Of a DNA stretch of 64,000 bases, positions 8,816 through 21,050 are shown piece by piece. The notes beneath the pieces were generated by a model, which worked only from the letters and a program-made list of their open reading frames with translations, made no database searches and had not been told where the DNA came from. A program made the position numbers and the translations under genes. The first letter of the stretch is position 1. The number at the start of each line of letters is the position of its first letter. This DNA is from Telmatactis stephensoni (taxonomy: Eukaryota; Cnidaria; Anthozoa; Actiniaria; Isophelliidae). Location: assembly GCA_029948255.1 (NCBI GenBank), contig JALIZF010001881.1, positions 248,001-312,000 on the forward strand, given 5' to 3'.

Positions 8816-11800
8816 ATGGCAGCCTCCGATGATCCGGAAAGTCTTCGTCGAAACATCATGGAATATGAGAATGGATTGCCCAAAGTCGATGCAAAGAGGA
8901 ATAGATATCCTTATTGCGTCGTGTGGACACCTATTCCAGTCTTGACGTAAGTAAAGTACATTAAACATGCGATATAACGTAGCCTATATGAAACTTAAGC
9001 TTATTTAAGCTTAATTATAACTTCGTGGTTATGTTTGTTGATTTCTGACGATCTAAAGTTTACCTACACGTTTATGTGATAATTTTGTTAGTTATTATTA
9101 TTATTTTTGATGAACATCTTGCATGTCACAAATTCCCCAGTCTCTTGACAGAGAACTATACAATGGGCTATTCCAATTTTTATCCGTACCCCCCCCCCCC
9201 CCCCCCCCCTATGGAGGAGGTCTGTTTAAACTGCCCTGGTCCCATGGAAATCCAGCATTAAATATTGCCACCCTCTCTGGAAATTCCAGGTAAATTTTAA
9301 TGAATTTAGCCCTACCCCCTTGGAATTCCACTGGATTTCAACCATTTTTGACTCATCCCCCTGGAAATCCAGTCAATTTAAGGAACAAGGCCACCCCTTG
9401 GAATTCCAATCCATGGGGGGGGGGGGGGGTGGGGGGTGCGGATAAAAATTGGAATAGCCCAATAGACCATTTCACGGTTCTCATCGCTCAACCTCAGCCT
9501 CGACAGCGTGTAATATATTCTTTAGAAATTGACTACAGCCCATGGTAATGTAAGGAATGCACACATCAACAAACAATTGAAACACTTTAAAATTCCATTG
9601 GCTGTAGTGAAATTCTAAAGAATATATTGCACGGTGTCGAGGCTGAGGTTGAGTTACGAGAACCGTGAAATGGTCTATTAACAAATAGAACAGCTTTTTC
9701 CGTGCTCCGTTCAGTAATACAGTATGCATGCAGGAAGTGATGAAAGCACGAAAGAAGTGTAAGGAGAGCACGAGCCGTAGGCGTTATACAGTTATAAATT
9801 CAACTGTCTCACGACTGTGGTATTATTTTTCAACTGTTAATGCTAGTTGTGTAGACTGGATGGTTACCTGTCTTTTATATACAATGTATTTGTTGGTGGC
9901 TCAGGTGAAGAACTAGAGCTCTTCTCTGTGATTGGTCAGTGCTAGCTGTTGTGTTTCCTAATGGTCAGTAACCATTTCTTTTGTGAGGGAAAAATTGTTG
10001 TTCTAGAACACATTTGGAATGTTCTCTACAAATTTATTTTGGAAGTGCAAAATAATTTTGATTTACAGACTTGGGTGTGGCCAAAATTGATTGACAAGTC
10101 AACTTACATTACATCAAGCGTGACATCACCATCAATGATAATTTATGCACTTTCCATCTCAATCTCCTTCTCACCTTCCGGTGCAAACAAATAAACCTGT
10201 CTGTGCATGCATGTAAGATTATTATTTATTTAACATCACTATTTAACATCATTATTATTTATTTATTTATTTATTCATTTTCATTTTTCTTCTAGCTTTC
10301 CTCATTTTCATTTTTGATTTTTTGTTGTGTTACAGATGGGTTTTTCCATTTATTGGCCACATGGGGATTGGAATGTCTTCTGGTGTCATCAGGGATTTTG
10401 CTGGACCATACTATGTCTCTGTATGAAATTCTTCTCTTTTATTTTATGGCATTATTTAGAATTGATATATATATATTGTGTATAATGTGTGTGATTAAAA
10501 ATGTTGAGGATGCGCTAGACAATTTGTTGTTATTGTTTTTTTTTTGAGGCACTGCGCCTGTCCTTAGAATAGAAGTAGATAAAATATGTACTGTACAAAA
10601 GTATATAATTAAAATAATTTTGTCTTGAATTTCATTTCTTTATAGGAAGATTGTATGGCATTTGGAAATCCAACAAGGTATGCCATTTTGTTCTCTATCA
10701 AATTGTTAATCCTTCCCTCCCTCACTCCTATATCTCTTCCAAATCCCTCCTACTCCCCCCCCCCCCTTTCATGGATTAGGGTACTGAGCATGGTTGTTCA
10801 AAATATGATTAGCACTGATTAACCCAGGGCCCGGTTGTTCAAAAGACAATTAGTGTTAACCCAGGATTAAATCTGAAGAAAACCATTTTTCTAACCCAGG
10901 ATTAGTAGTAATGACCCTTTAAACAAGATACCGGGTCCAGGATTAAATCTCAACATCTTAACTTAGGAGTAGCAATGAATAAGTGCCCTTTGATATACAA
11001 CTGGGCCATGGTGTCTATATTTTTCCTGTTTAAGGCTGTGCCTCTTGTAATTGTAATTTTTTATAATATGTACATGAACTGTAAAAATCTATTCTACAGA
11101 TATTGGAGGCTAACCCCATCAAAAGTTGCAAGTACAAGCAATACATGGGACACTGCTGTGTCATCAGCATCTGATGAATACAAGCACAGAATGGTACACT
11201 GCTTATAATTTGTAGAACTTTGTAGAAAACCTAACAATTTATTACTAAGATTGGCCTTTAATCTCTCTGTTACAACCATTTTACCAATGCAACTTAGTTG
11301 TATATTTGTATTGTTCCAACAACTTACAAACACTCTACATGTACCAAAAACCTACTGACACCCTTCAAACAACCTACATGTACTTACAACCTACCAACAA
11401 CCTACTGACACCCTACCAACAGCCTACTGACATCCTACCAACAACCTACTGATATCCTACCAACAACCTACTGACATCCTACCAACAACCCACTGACACC
11501 CTACCAACAAATTGCTGACACCCTACCAACAACCTTCTGATACCCTACCAACAACCTACTGACACCCTACCAACAGCCTGCTGACACCCTATCAACAACC
11601 TACTGACACCCTACCAACAAATTGCTGACACCCTACCAACAACCTACTGATACCCTACCAACAACCTACTGACATCCTACCAACAACCCACTGACATCCC
11701 TACCAACAACCTACTGACACCCTACCAACAACCTTGCTGACTACCCTACCAACAACCTTACTGATACCCTACCTAACAACCTACTGACACCCTATCAACA

Positions 11801-13864
11801 ACCTACTGACACCCTATCAACAACCTAGCTGACACCCTACCAACAACCTACTGATACCCTACCAACAACCTACTGACATCCTACCAACAACCTACTGACA
11901 TCCTACCAACAACCCACTGACACCCTACCAACAACCTACTGACACCCTACCAACAACCTTCTGATACCCTACCAACAACCTACTGACACCCTACCAACAA
12001 CCTGCTGACACCCTATCAACAACCTACTGACACCCTACCAACAAATTGCTGACACCCTACCAACAACCTACTGATACCCTACCAACAACCTACTGACATC
12101 CTACCAACAACCTACTGACATCCTACCAACAAATTGCTGACACCCTACCAACAACCTTCTGATACCCTACCAACAACCTACTGACACCCTACCAACAACC
12201 TGCTGACACCCTATCAACAACCTACTGACACCCTACCAACAAATTGCTGACACCCTACCAACAACCTACTGATACCCTACCAACAACCTACTGACATCCT
12301 ACCAACAACCCACTGACACCCTACCAACAACCTACTGATACCCTACCAACAACCTACTGACATCCTACCAACAACCTACTGATACCCTACCAACAACCTA
12401 CTGACATCCTACCAACAACCTACTGACATCCTACCAACAAATTGCTGACACCCTACCAACAACCTACTGATACCCTACCAACAACCTACTGACATCCTAC
12501 CAACAACCTACTGACATCCTACCAACAACCCACTGACACCCTACCAACAAATTGCTGACACCCTACCAACAACCTACTGACACCCTACCAACAACCTACT
12601 GACACCCTACCAACAACCTTCTGATACCCTACCAACAACCTACTGACACCCTACCAACAACCTGCTGACACCCTATCAACAACCTACTGACACCCTACCA
12701 ACAAATTGCTGACACCCTACCAACAACCTACTGATACCCTACCAACAACCTACTGACATCCTACCAACAACCCACTGACACCCTACCAACAACCTACTGA
12801 TACCCTACCAACAACCTACTGACATCCTACCAACAACCTACTGATACCCTACCAACAACCTACTGACATCCTACCAACAACCTACTGACATCCTACGAAC
12901 AACCTACTGATACCCTACCGACACCCTGCCTACAACCTACTGATTCTCTACCAACAACCTACTGACATCCTACCAACAACCTACTGATACCCTACCAACA
13001 ACCTACTGACACCCTGCCTACAAGCTACTTACAACCTGCCAACAACCTACCCTATAATCTACTGATTTTCTACTGTCAATCATTGTTTTAATAGCATAAT
13101 TTATGCTGCGACAACTGCCATTCACATGTTGCCATGGCACTGAATTTAATGCAGTATGAAAAATCTTCATCATGGAATATGTTTAAACTTGCTCTGTACT
13201 CACTTCTCTTTGGAAAATTTGTCAGGTTAGTAGAATGTTACCTAATATGGCCTTGTTATACACATTGCCCATTTCAGACTGCGTAACACTCCCTTGAGAA
13301 TTGTTCTTTTATGAGGAACATGTTAAAATATGGATGACTTTTTTTAGATTTTAGACTTCTAGACTGATAAAATCAAACGTTACCACACGAAAGTGTTTTG
13401 TTTTTAATTTGTAGAAAATGTGCTAAAATGTACTTTATCGAGGTTAAAATGGGCTTTCTTACGAGACAATTCACTATTTATTTTTCTTCTACTAAAATAC
13501 TGCTGACTCTGAGTCTGTGGATTTATTTCTGAGACCCGATAGACTTATCATTGAATTAAAATGCATCGAATGTTTGTGCGAAATCACTAAAATACCCTTG
13601 TCTATGATGTACAATATTTCCAAAACAAGCACGGTGACCCACCCATCTGTTTTCTTAGCTAAGAGACAAATAACTCAAAATCTACAAAATATCCAATTTA
13701 TAGCAATTTTTATTGATAGGATCAATTATAGATGGATCACCTTAATCTTTTTTCATGGGTACTTACTTGTTACTTGTCTTTCTAGTTTTGGTGGATTTCT
13801 CAAGACCTGGCTACCATTTCTTATTGTCTGTACTGGTATTATTCTACTAGTGGTATTACTCTGA
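8816..13864 (+). CDS. TMEM222: TMEM222 homologue (RTE1/DUF778 family), 6 exons
   Basis: Complete gene for a 183-residue multi-pass membrane protein. Coding exons are 8816-8946, 10336-10420, 10646-10677, 11100-11193, 13095-13225 and 13786-13864. All introns are GT-AG and the phases join without a break. Recognisable family blocks: YPYCVVWTPIPVLTW across exons 1-2, FPFIGHMGIGMSSGVIRDFA in exon 2, WDTAVSSASDEYKHRM in exon 4, HNLCCDNCHSHVAMALNLM in exon 5 and FLKTWLPFLIVC in exon 6. Human TMEM222 is slightly longer at the N-terminus. The family is related to plant RTE1, a Golgi/ER protein; the molecular function in animals is not established. Intron 4 carries the long minisatellite and intron 1 carries two abutting foldback elements. 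Confidence 0.95.
9165..9460. mobile_element. Foldback element ending in poly-C/poly-G arms
   Basis: Terminal inverted repeats GGGCTATTCCAATTTTTATC followed by a C-rich run; the right arm is its reverse complement ending in a G run. AAT is found on both flanks and may be a 3-bp target duplication. The interior repeats CTGGAAATTCCAG-like half-palindromes. It sits in TMEM222 intron 1. Confidence 0.75.
9461..9679. mobile_element. MITE with about 80-bp terminal inverted repeats
   Basis: Begins AATAGACCATTTCACGGTTC and ends with its reverse complement. The arms stay alike for about 80 bases (through the AATATATTCTTTAGAA block), leaving a loop of about 50 bases. It directly abuts the preceding foldback element. 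A partial relative (AATAGACCGGTTCACGGT) occurs at about 29262. Confidence 0.8.
10795..10965. repeat. Dispersed repeat related to 8421-8528
   Basis: GTGTTAACCCAGGATTAAAT and neighbouring CCAGGATTA motifs recur several times between TMEM222 exons 3 and 4. Family not identified. Confidence 0.55.
11345..13050. repeat. 22-bp minisatellite array, about 77 units
   Basis: Head-to-tail units of about 22 bp (CTGACACCCTACCAACAACC plus TA) fill most of TMEM222 intron 4. Variant units (ACCTTCTGATACC, ACCTGCTGACACCCTATC, AAATTGCTGACACC) recur in the same order starting at about 11533, 11959, 12157 and 12619, so a higher-order repeat is present. Stops occur in all frames and no protein is encoded. Confidence 0.97.
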
Positions 13865-14815
13865 TGTGTTTGTGTTTCCAAGTCTTGTTTAAGTAATATA
13901 GCACATAATGTATACATGTAGTGCAGAAAAGGAATTAAAAAAATAGGGATAGATATGACTAGATCAAAAGGGGAGGATCAGTAATCATTAAGGTATGGTG
14001 AACTCGTCTACAAAGCAGCCACATCTGCCTGCTTATAGCTGAGTTTCTGACATACATTTACCAGACCTCTCTCTTATGCTGCTACTTTACTAAAGAGGGA
14101 GTTAAGTTGCAAGTCTCAAGGATGTCTACCTGTTTAAAGACCACATAAATATCAGCATAAAATTGACTAAGCTAGCAATAACCTTTAAGTGAAGGCCTAT
14201 GTGTTCGAGTTTGGTCATGCTCTGCTGCTTTAGATCTAGTCATACCAGGGGGAACTGAACTCCCATATATTTTGGGCAAGATGCTTGTCATACCCTTTTA
14301 GGATTTTTTAAGTAAATAAGATGCCCTCATAAACTTTGATACTATTAAAACTGACAAATATGACAATTATTGTTTTTGAGTTGGTACCTTTTAGGGGTAA
14401 AAATCATGTGTTGCCACGCCCACCTGGATAAGTCTTGGGTACCTTTTAGGGGTCATTTTCAAAATTTCTGACAAGCATCCCCACCCTTCTATATATAGAG
14501 GATCCCCCTCCCCCCAAGGGGTCACACCAGCCTTTAATCCAACAATTATTTTTAAAAATATAAGTTTATTAATTACATTTAATAATAGAAATTACAGTGC
14601 AAAGCTCAAAACTACACATGACCAGTAGTAATGTATTCGCATACGTGTGTCATGCAATCTTCCAACTAGTGTTTAGGTAAGAGATGATAAAGAGAATCCT
14701 TGGACGCTGATTGGATTATTGGTCTTTCAAAAGAATGTGAATAATTATAGCTGGTCATACTTTTGGACTTTGCGCTGTAAGTAATGAATACAATGAAGCT
14801 TCCAGAATAAGTGTG
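13865..14815. other. 3' flank of TMEM222, no gene seen
   Basis: Should contain the TMEM222 3' untranslated region; AATTAAAAAAATA near 13933 is a weak poly(A)-signal candidate. No coding potential recognised. Confidence 0.4.
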
Positions 14816-14999
14816 CAGTTAACTCCTGGTACCTCGAACCCTTGAGGGAGTTTAAACGGTTTGAGTAATCGGACGTTCGAGTTTTCAAAGAAAATATTAC
14901 AGTAAATGTATGGTGCCAGTCGGCATTGGGGAATCAATTTGGGTTCGACTTATCGCGAGCTTTGTGTTACGGAGTGTTCGAGTTACTGGGATTCAACTG
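14816..14999. mobile_element. pogo/Tigger-like MITE
   Basis: The ends are imperfect inverted repeats beginning CAGTT and containing the ...CTCGAAC core (left CAGTTAACTCCTGGTACCTC, right in reverse CAGTTGAATCCCAGTAACTC). CAGTTGAA...TCGAAC ends are typical of pogo-type Tc1/mariner elements. A fragment with GTTCGTTATAACGAGG follows at about 15025-15110. No transposase. Confidence 0.6.
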
Positions 15000-15322
15000 T
15001 ATTTTGTAATTTATGTACTACAGCACAGCCCCGATATAGCGAAGTCACTGTAAAATGGCTCGTTGTACCGGAGGGTTCGTTATAACGAGGTTAAAATCTG
15101 TTTGGGATTAGCGTTACGTGACGACCCTAGGTACTTCTGCATTTGAATATCGACTTTAGCACCGCTTCAAAGCAAAGCTATTAAATATTGACCGCCCAGC
15201 GCTACGATAACTAACTGCTTTTCTAGATTTCAAATTTGACAGTTTACTTTATAGGGGAAATAGTACGAATGGGAACAGAAAGCAAGCATGCGCACGTTTA
15301 GGTATTTTTGCTACAACCTTTC

Positions 15323-15502
15323 CAGGGGCGGATCCAGGATTATCTTCAGGAGGGGGTGCATCGTCTTCATGAGGGGTGCACCATCATATAAACTGGAAAC
15401 TGCCGAGAGGATATTTCGTAAGAATATTGAGAAAAAAAGGACTCAACGTCATCTCTGGAGGGGGTGCGCAACCCCTGCACCCCTCCCCTAAATCCGCCCC
15501 CG
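15323..15502. mobile_element. Foldback element, GGGGCGGAT ends
   Basis: Left end GGGGCGGATCCAGGATT, right end in reverse GGGGCGGATTTAGGGG, with GGAGGGGGTGCGCAACCCCT inside. Similar GC-rich short elements occur at about 36057-36215 and 56300-56450. Confidence 0.6.
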
Positions 15503-16344
15503 CTTTCTTTGACATGGCTGTAAGAAGTCAGACTGGAATGTTTGCTACAATAATTAAATACCAATGTAAAATTTTAAATTACCTCATTAGCAATGGTAAT
15601 TAATAATAGCACAATAATAAATGGATGCAATAAAACAAGATTACAGAACGTCTTGATTTAGCCTAAAGTAGCTCTTGTATCTTTATACATTCTTTATAGG
15701 CATCTTTATACAGCGAGGCGTCCACCAGGTGGGAGATACCTATAAATTTTTTGCCGTAGGTTAAAATAAAAGCACTAACCAAATAATCAACTCGACTTTG
15801 ACTCGACTCTCCTTTATTTTGCACTATTTTCCTTTTTTTTCACATTTGTAGAGGTATAATATATATTAAAAATCAGTAATAACAATGAAGATCGACCTCC
15901 TCCCACTTACGATTTACAAAACACTATCAATATTCGTCTTTATTTTAACCGACCCCATGTCCTCTTACAGTTACATCACACATTACACAGTTTTGTAGTC
16001 TTTGTGAACTCAATTATCGCTAATTTTGATAGTTAAAGAATGATTTCAATTTTCCCTTAAAGTCTATTAGCAGGATTTTAGATCATTTGGTTCAGATTGC
16101 CATACTAACGATCTAATTTATCTTTCTTGCTCAGGAAAAAAAAATCTTAAACATTGGTTTTGTTTCTGGACTACTTTTTCCAGTGCACCTTTATAGGTGT
16201 TCCCCCCGGCCACCTCATGCCATAGACTAGGTATGGATAAATATAAGAGCATAATAAAGACCCAACGTTTTAAAATTAACGCAATGCCTTGGTTTATAAT
16301 ATAGAATTCTATCAATGATGTGTACATAGGACATAATTGAAACT
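15503..16344. other. AT-rich non-coding, no gene seen
   Basis: No recognised gene, RNA or repeat structure. Confidence 0.4.
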
Positions 16345-16660
16345 AGTTCGACCAAGTTTTGCCATTTAAATTCATGCCAAGCTTTCGGACATAATTGTCC
16401 ATCTTCAGGATAGCGATGGAATAACGTTACTTGCGCGAGCTATTTGTACATGGAATGATATTAGTTAGAATATATTTAATTTTATCAATTTAATTTATAC
16501 TTGTTTATTTTTATAGTTATTTTTTAATTTAGCATTTTCGTTTTATTATTCGATGTACAAATAGCTAGCGCAAGTAATAACAGTCCGTCATTGCCTTGAA
16601 CATGGACAGTTATGTACGAATGCTCGGCATGAATCAAAAAGCAAAACGTATAGTCGAACT
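16345..16660. mobile_element. MITE with about 110-bp terminal inverted repeats
   Basis: The two halves are imperfect reverse complements: AGTTCGAC, ATTCATGCC, ACATAA-TGTCCAT and ACTTGCGC-AGCTATTTGTA occur in order on the left, and in reverse on the right. No coding content. Confidence 0.7.
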
Positions 16661-16689
16661 TTTTTCAATAACATAGTTACCATTGGAAA

Positions 16690-17510
16690 AAAGTGAGAGA
16701 ACTTTAGTTAAATGGCGTCCCAATCGCCGCCGTCTCATCAAAACATTTAACTGTGGTTATATTTCCCTTACCAATAGTTGTCATGGTAACCATTGTTAAG
16801 TGTGTTAAGTATAGTTAAATGTTCTAATGTCCGCGGTCACATCAGAACATTTAACTACAAGTCCAATTTATACGACAAACGTTTTATGGCACGGCGGTTG
16901 TCATGTAAATCGGACTATCATTAACCCACCTTTACAATGGTTACCATGGTGACAACTGTTACTAAGGGAGAGATAACTATTAACTGTTCCAATGTTGTCG
17001 CGGTCTTATCAGAACACTTCAGTGTAGTTCACCCTCAAAATGGGTTGTCAACAATTGGTAACCAGTGTCTCGCCCGAACATAAAAACTATACCACACTCA
17101 CCTTTGACCATGGTTACTAGAGTGATTTTCACCGGACTGTGAAATAGTTACTAAGCTAATACACACTTATAGACTCTGCACCCATTGTTTTCTTTTGTTG
17201 CAATACAACTATTAGACACTATTAAACACTGACTATTAGTAATTGTTTCACAGTCCGATGAAAATCGCTCTATGGTAACAACCAATGTTAATTATAAGAG
17301 CAAGATATAACTGCAGTTAAAATGTTCCAATGGCCAGGGTCACAGAACATTTAACTGTAGTTATCTCACTAATTATTCTTGGTTGTAAACATTGGCTACA
17401 GTCACAGAACAATTAACTATAGGTAGCACACCCTTAATTAACAATGATTAACTTGTCAGCAGCCATTGTTAATGGTAAAATAACTACAGTTTAATGTTCT
17501 GCAAGACCGC
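16690..17510. repeat. Array of alternating inverted short repeats
   Basis: At least ten copies of GAACATTTAACTGTAGTTAT or its reverse complement alternate through 800 bp (about 16708, 16742, 16812, 16846, 16975, 17012, 17307, 17344, 17405, 17480). They are interleaved with CCATGGTNAC-type half palindromes. It may represent nested foldback insertions. No coding frame. Confidence 0.65.
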
Positions 17511-17791
17511 CGCCATTGTACAAAAATCTTATCGAAGTTGAAAATGCCAGTAACATGGAACATGCTTACACTAGGAAAGGGAGACTCTAGCCGAAGGAAT
17601 ATCTACCATCAAAAAAGACAACAAAAGGGCTAACCACCTTAGTATTTGGGTAGTCCTACCTTAGTGTAAACATACTCTTAGTCTCTGATCAACACTCAAG
17701 ATGAATTTGGAATCGCATCTTAGCTTTTTTGCTATGGTGCAGACTTCCGTCCACACCAACACGGCGCATTTAGTTTCTAAGGCACGAAAAA

Positions 17792-17923
17792 GGTTAGTAC
17801 TTCATGTATGACACCCCCCCCCCATGAAATGACACCATTCAAGTTACGCAAATTTAAAATTCCACCGAGTTACCTAGTCGAGTGTTACTTGAATAGTTCT
17901 GTTTCATACATGAAGTAGTAACC
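17792..17923. mobile_element. Short foldback element
   Basis: Inverted ends GGTTAGTACTTCATGTATGA and, in reverse, GGTTACTACTTCATGTATGA, with 132 bp overall. Confidence 0.55.
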
Positions 17924-18440
17924 CCGAAAACAAAGAAAATAGACGAGTTTTCAAATTTATTCAAAAAATTTCCAAAGCGTTGTCCTTCAATGATGTCGGC
18001 TCCACTTGGATCTCCTCGAGGTATTCCATTTTTCGAGATTTGCCCACTTTGGACACTTGACCATGGTGACTAGGACGATCTTTTACGCACAATACGCAGG
18101 ACGTTAGGGCTGGAAATGACATCGTTCGATAATCACCACCTGAATCGAAAAAAAAAGAGTAATTAGCGTCTCGTTTCAAATCTCAACACAGGAAACCCAA
18201 AGTACTTTTAATCAATTAAAATTGATTTATTTATTCCTTTACGATTCTTAAAAGCCGGGCTCCCTATGATGTGACTTAGACTGATGCTAAGACTTGGAGA
18301 TATAGACATCATGCGATCTTGAGGAATGACATTTTAAAAGCTGACTAGGACAACACACTACCTTGGAATCCTGGACAAAAATCAACAGCAGATGAAGACC
18401 AATGATCTTGTAGGTGCCCAACATAGAGATCGAAGAATAC
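17924..18440. other. No gene seen
   Basis: One short minus-strand open frame shows no recognisable domain and is not called. Confidence 0.35.
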
Positions 18441-20000
18441 GTGCTGGAACTTCTCAAGTTGCAAACATCTGAAACGATAAAGACATCACTTGCGGTAAAG
18501 TAGTTGAGAAGAAATGGAAAGAATCAAGATGGAAAGAATTGATGATGACAGACAAAGTTGTACGTGACGGTATGGTCTACGACGCCCATGTTACAAAAGT
18601 GATTTTTTTAATCAAAAGTTTATCAGCATTTTTTTTACTTTATTGTATTTTATTTTTTATTTGATTTAGTTTAAGATTTAGCTTAATTCATTAATTGATT
18701 TACTTCTCAAAATTTTATCAAAATTAGTTCAAATGAAAATGATTGAAGAAGAAATAAAAAAGAAAAGAAAAAACGGAAGTAAAGTGAAATTATATCTTAT
18801 CTTTGGTCGAAGAGCCGTCACATCACCAAATGCTTCCATTCTCATATTGGGAACTCCTTGTTCAGTTGCAAACATCTGGAATGATAAATTATGACAGAAG
18901 TTTCTAAACAATATGACAAATTTTCGCGTTTTGGCACCATATTTTCTCATAACGGCATTGCGAGGAAAATTGTTGTTGCAAATCGTCTCGTGAAACACGT
19001 GCATGGAAACACGAACACCCAGTCATCAACCAAACATTGAACACAACTGAAAAATACTCGGCAAGAAAAAATATGTTAGTAAACCCTGAAAGAGATGTAG
19101 AGTTCAAATACTAAATCCACGAAACATATTACTGTGGAATGTATTATGGCAAAAGAATCCACCGTTTTACTGATAGCTATATACGGTTGCGCTAGAAAAA
19201 AAGTTGTAGATTTAGTCACTCGTGTTTCATGGATTGAGTTTTGGTCTCTATGGTGTGTTAGATCAAATAAGAAAAACGAGAAAAGAATCTAAATCTAAAG
19301 GAAAATGGTAATGAACGACGTTGCAAACACCTGAAATAGAAAAGGGAAAGGATAAGTAGAATCTAAAAAGGAAAACAAGTTAACAAAATGTTGAAAACAA
19401 CTGAAAGATATACCAAAAGAAAATGCGTTAGTAAAAGCTGAAAGAGATGTAGAGTTCAAATACTAAATCTATGAAACATCACTTGATAATGCAGAAATCG
19501 TTAATTTATAGCCAAACGAGAAAAAACTCATATGCGTAATGTTAGAAAAAAGTTGGACATTTAGTGACTGTTATGATCGATGTTTCATAGATAGAGTTCT
19601 TGGACTCTATGGCGTGTTAATAAATCAACTGAGAAATACAAGACGGGAAAAAATCTAAATGGAAAAGGAAGAACAGAGAAACGTTGCAAACAGCTGAAAA
19701 AGAAAAGGGAAAATATAAGTAAAACCTGAACCATACAGGAAAACGCGTTAGTAAAAACGTTGAAAACAACTGAAAGAGTACTAATTAAAAGGAAAATGTG
19801 TTAGTAAAGCTGAAAAAGATGTAGAGTTCAAATACTAAATCCATGAAACACTACTTGATAAATCAGAAATAAAAGCAGATGAACAAGCTAGGGTGGAAGA
19901 CGAAATATCGATTTCGCCTCAGTTTTGTGTTTCAATGGGTTCACTTTTTGAACTCTATATATTGTTAGTCGATACAAGTAAACAAATATGTCAATGATAT
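18441..20000. repeat. Tandem repeat block with hairpin-forming units
   Basis: Three units spaced 351 and 372 bp apart each contain TAGAGTTCAAATACTAAATC then C/TATGAAACA (19098, 19449, 19821), followed 95-130 bases later by an imperfect reverse complement (19222-19251, 19576-19610, 19922-19958). Outside the arms, GTTGCAAACANCTGAAA recurs at about 18459, 18866, 19320 and 19681. No credible open frame spans the block. It may be a tandemly duplicated MITE or a non-coding RNA locus; sequence alone does not decide. Confidence 0.6.
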
Positions 20001-20320
20001 GTATGTACACAAAATATATAATCATGTCAATAAAAGCGTCGTATAAGATAATACCAATGCTGCAAATGAAATTGTTAAATCACAAATAGAAATAATTAAG
20101 TAAATGACACCAAGAACAGCAAAAGAGAAACTTTATTCACACTTTGATTTTGTGTGTGATTGTGTGATTGTGGTTCGGTTACAATACATTACATGGTTGA
20201 AAAATTGAATTAAAAAGGTAAAGTAAAATCGTTATCAGAAGTAAATCAACCCAATGCGTCAATGTTATGTGTACATTCAAGCCATTATATTGCCCCATGG
20301 AGGCCGATATAAGTCACAGC

Positions 20321-20556
20321 TATGGTTCACACTCATTCACACACATTGCCGAAAACACAGTCAATCTATGGTGCACGCCCACTCATACACACTGCCGGAA
20401 ACACATGCAGTCAATATCTACATTACACATACAGCCTGATATTTCCCCAATTTCAGCGATTTTATTCCCCTACCTAGATCAACAGATAATAATAACGTAC
20501 AATACATGTATATCTATGGTTCACACTCACTCACACACATTGCCGGAAACACAGTA
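20321..20556. repeat. Three copies of a 43-bp repeat
   Basis: CTATGGTTCACACTCA then CACACATTGCCGGAAACACA occurs at about 20321, 20366 and 20514, with variation. Confidence 0.75.
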
Positions 20557-20880
20557 ATGTTTAGATTAAAGTTATATTAACATGTCTATGGTTGCCATGC
20601 CAGATATAGTTCCCAAAATCAATCCAAAGTTTGTGATGAAGTCTCGTGCATGAAGCCAGTTGATAAGATACGCCTATGAATTCTGGAAAATCTGTAAACC
20701 AATTTGTCTGAAGAAACCCTACAAGTCTGAAGAAGTCCAACTGGTCCTTAACGAGTCCAACTCGTCTTTGATGTTTTTAAAGAAATTCAACTCGTGGAAT
20801 TCAGAACGGGGAAGCTGTTGTAACGCTGGTCCCGAGTGGACCGGGCCGGAAACACATACCTAATCCTAGACCTATCCTAG

Positions 20881-21050
<170 letters not shown>

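Noticed and set aside
8349..8968. Minus-strand frames overlapping the TMEM222 start
   Set aside because: Antisense shadows of the 36-bp repeats and exon 1; no domain.
11345..13050. CRISPR-like appearance of regularly spaced 22-bp repeats
   Set aside because: There are no unique spacers; the units are contiguous and the region is a spliced animal intron. It is a minisatellite.
18729..19107. Minus-strand frames of 67-91 residues
   Set aside because: They run through repeat units and end in a hydrophobic low-complexity tail; no recognised domain or donor site.
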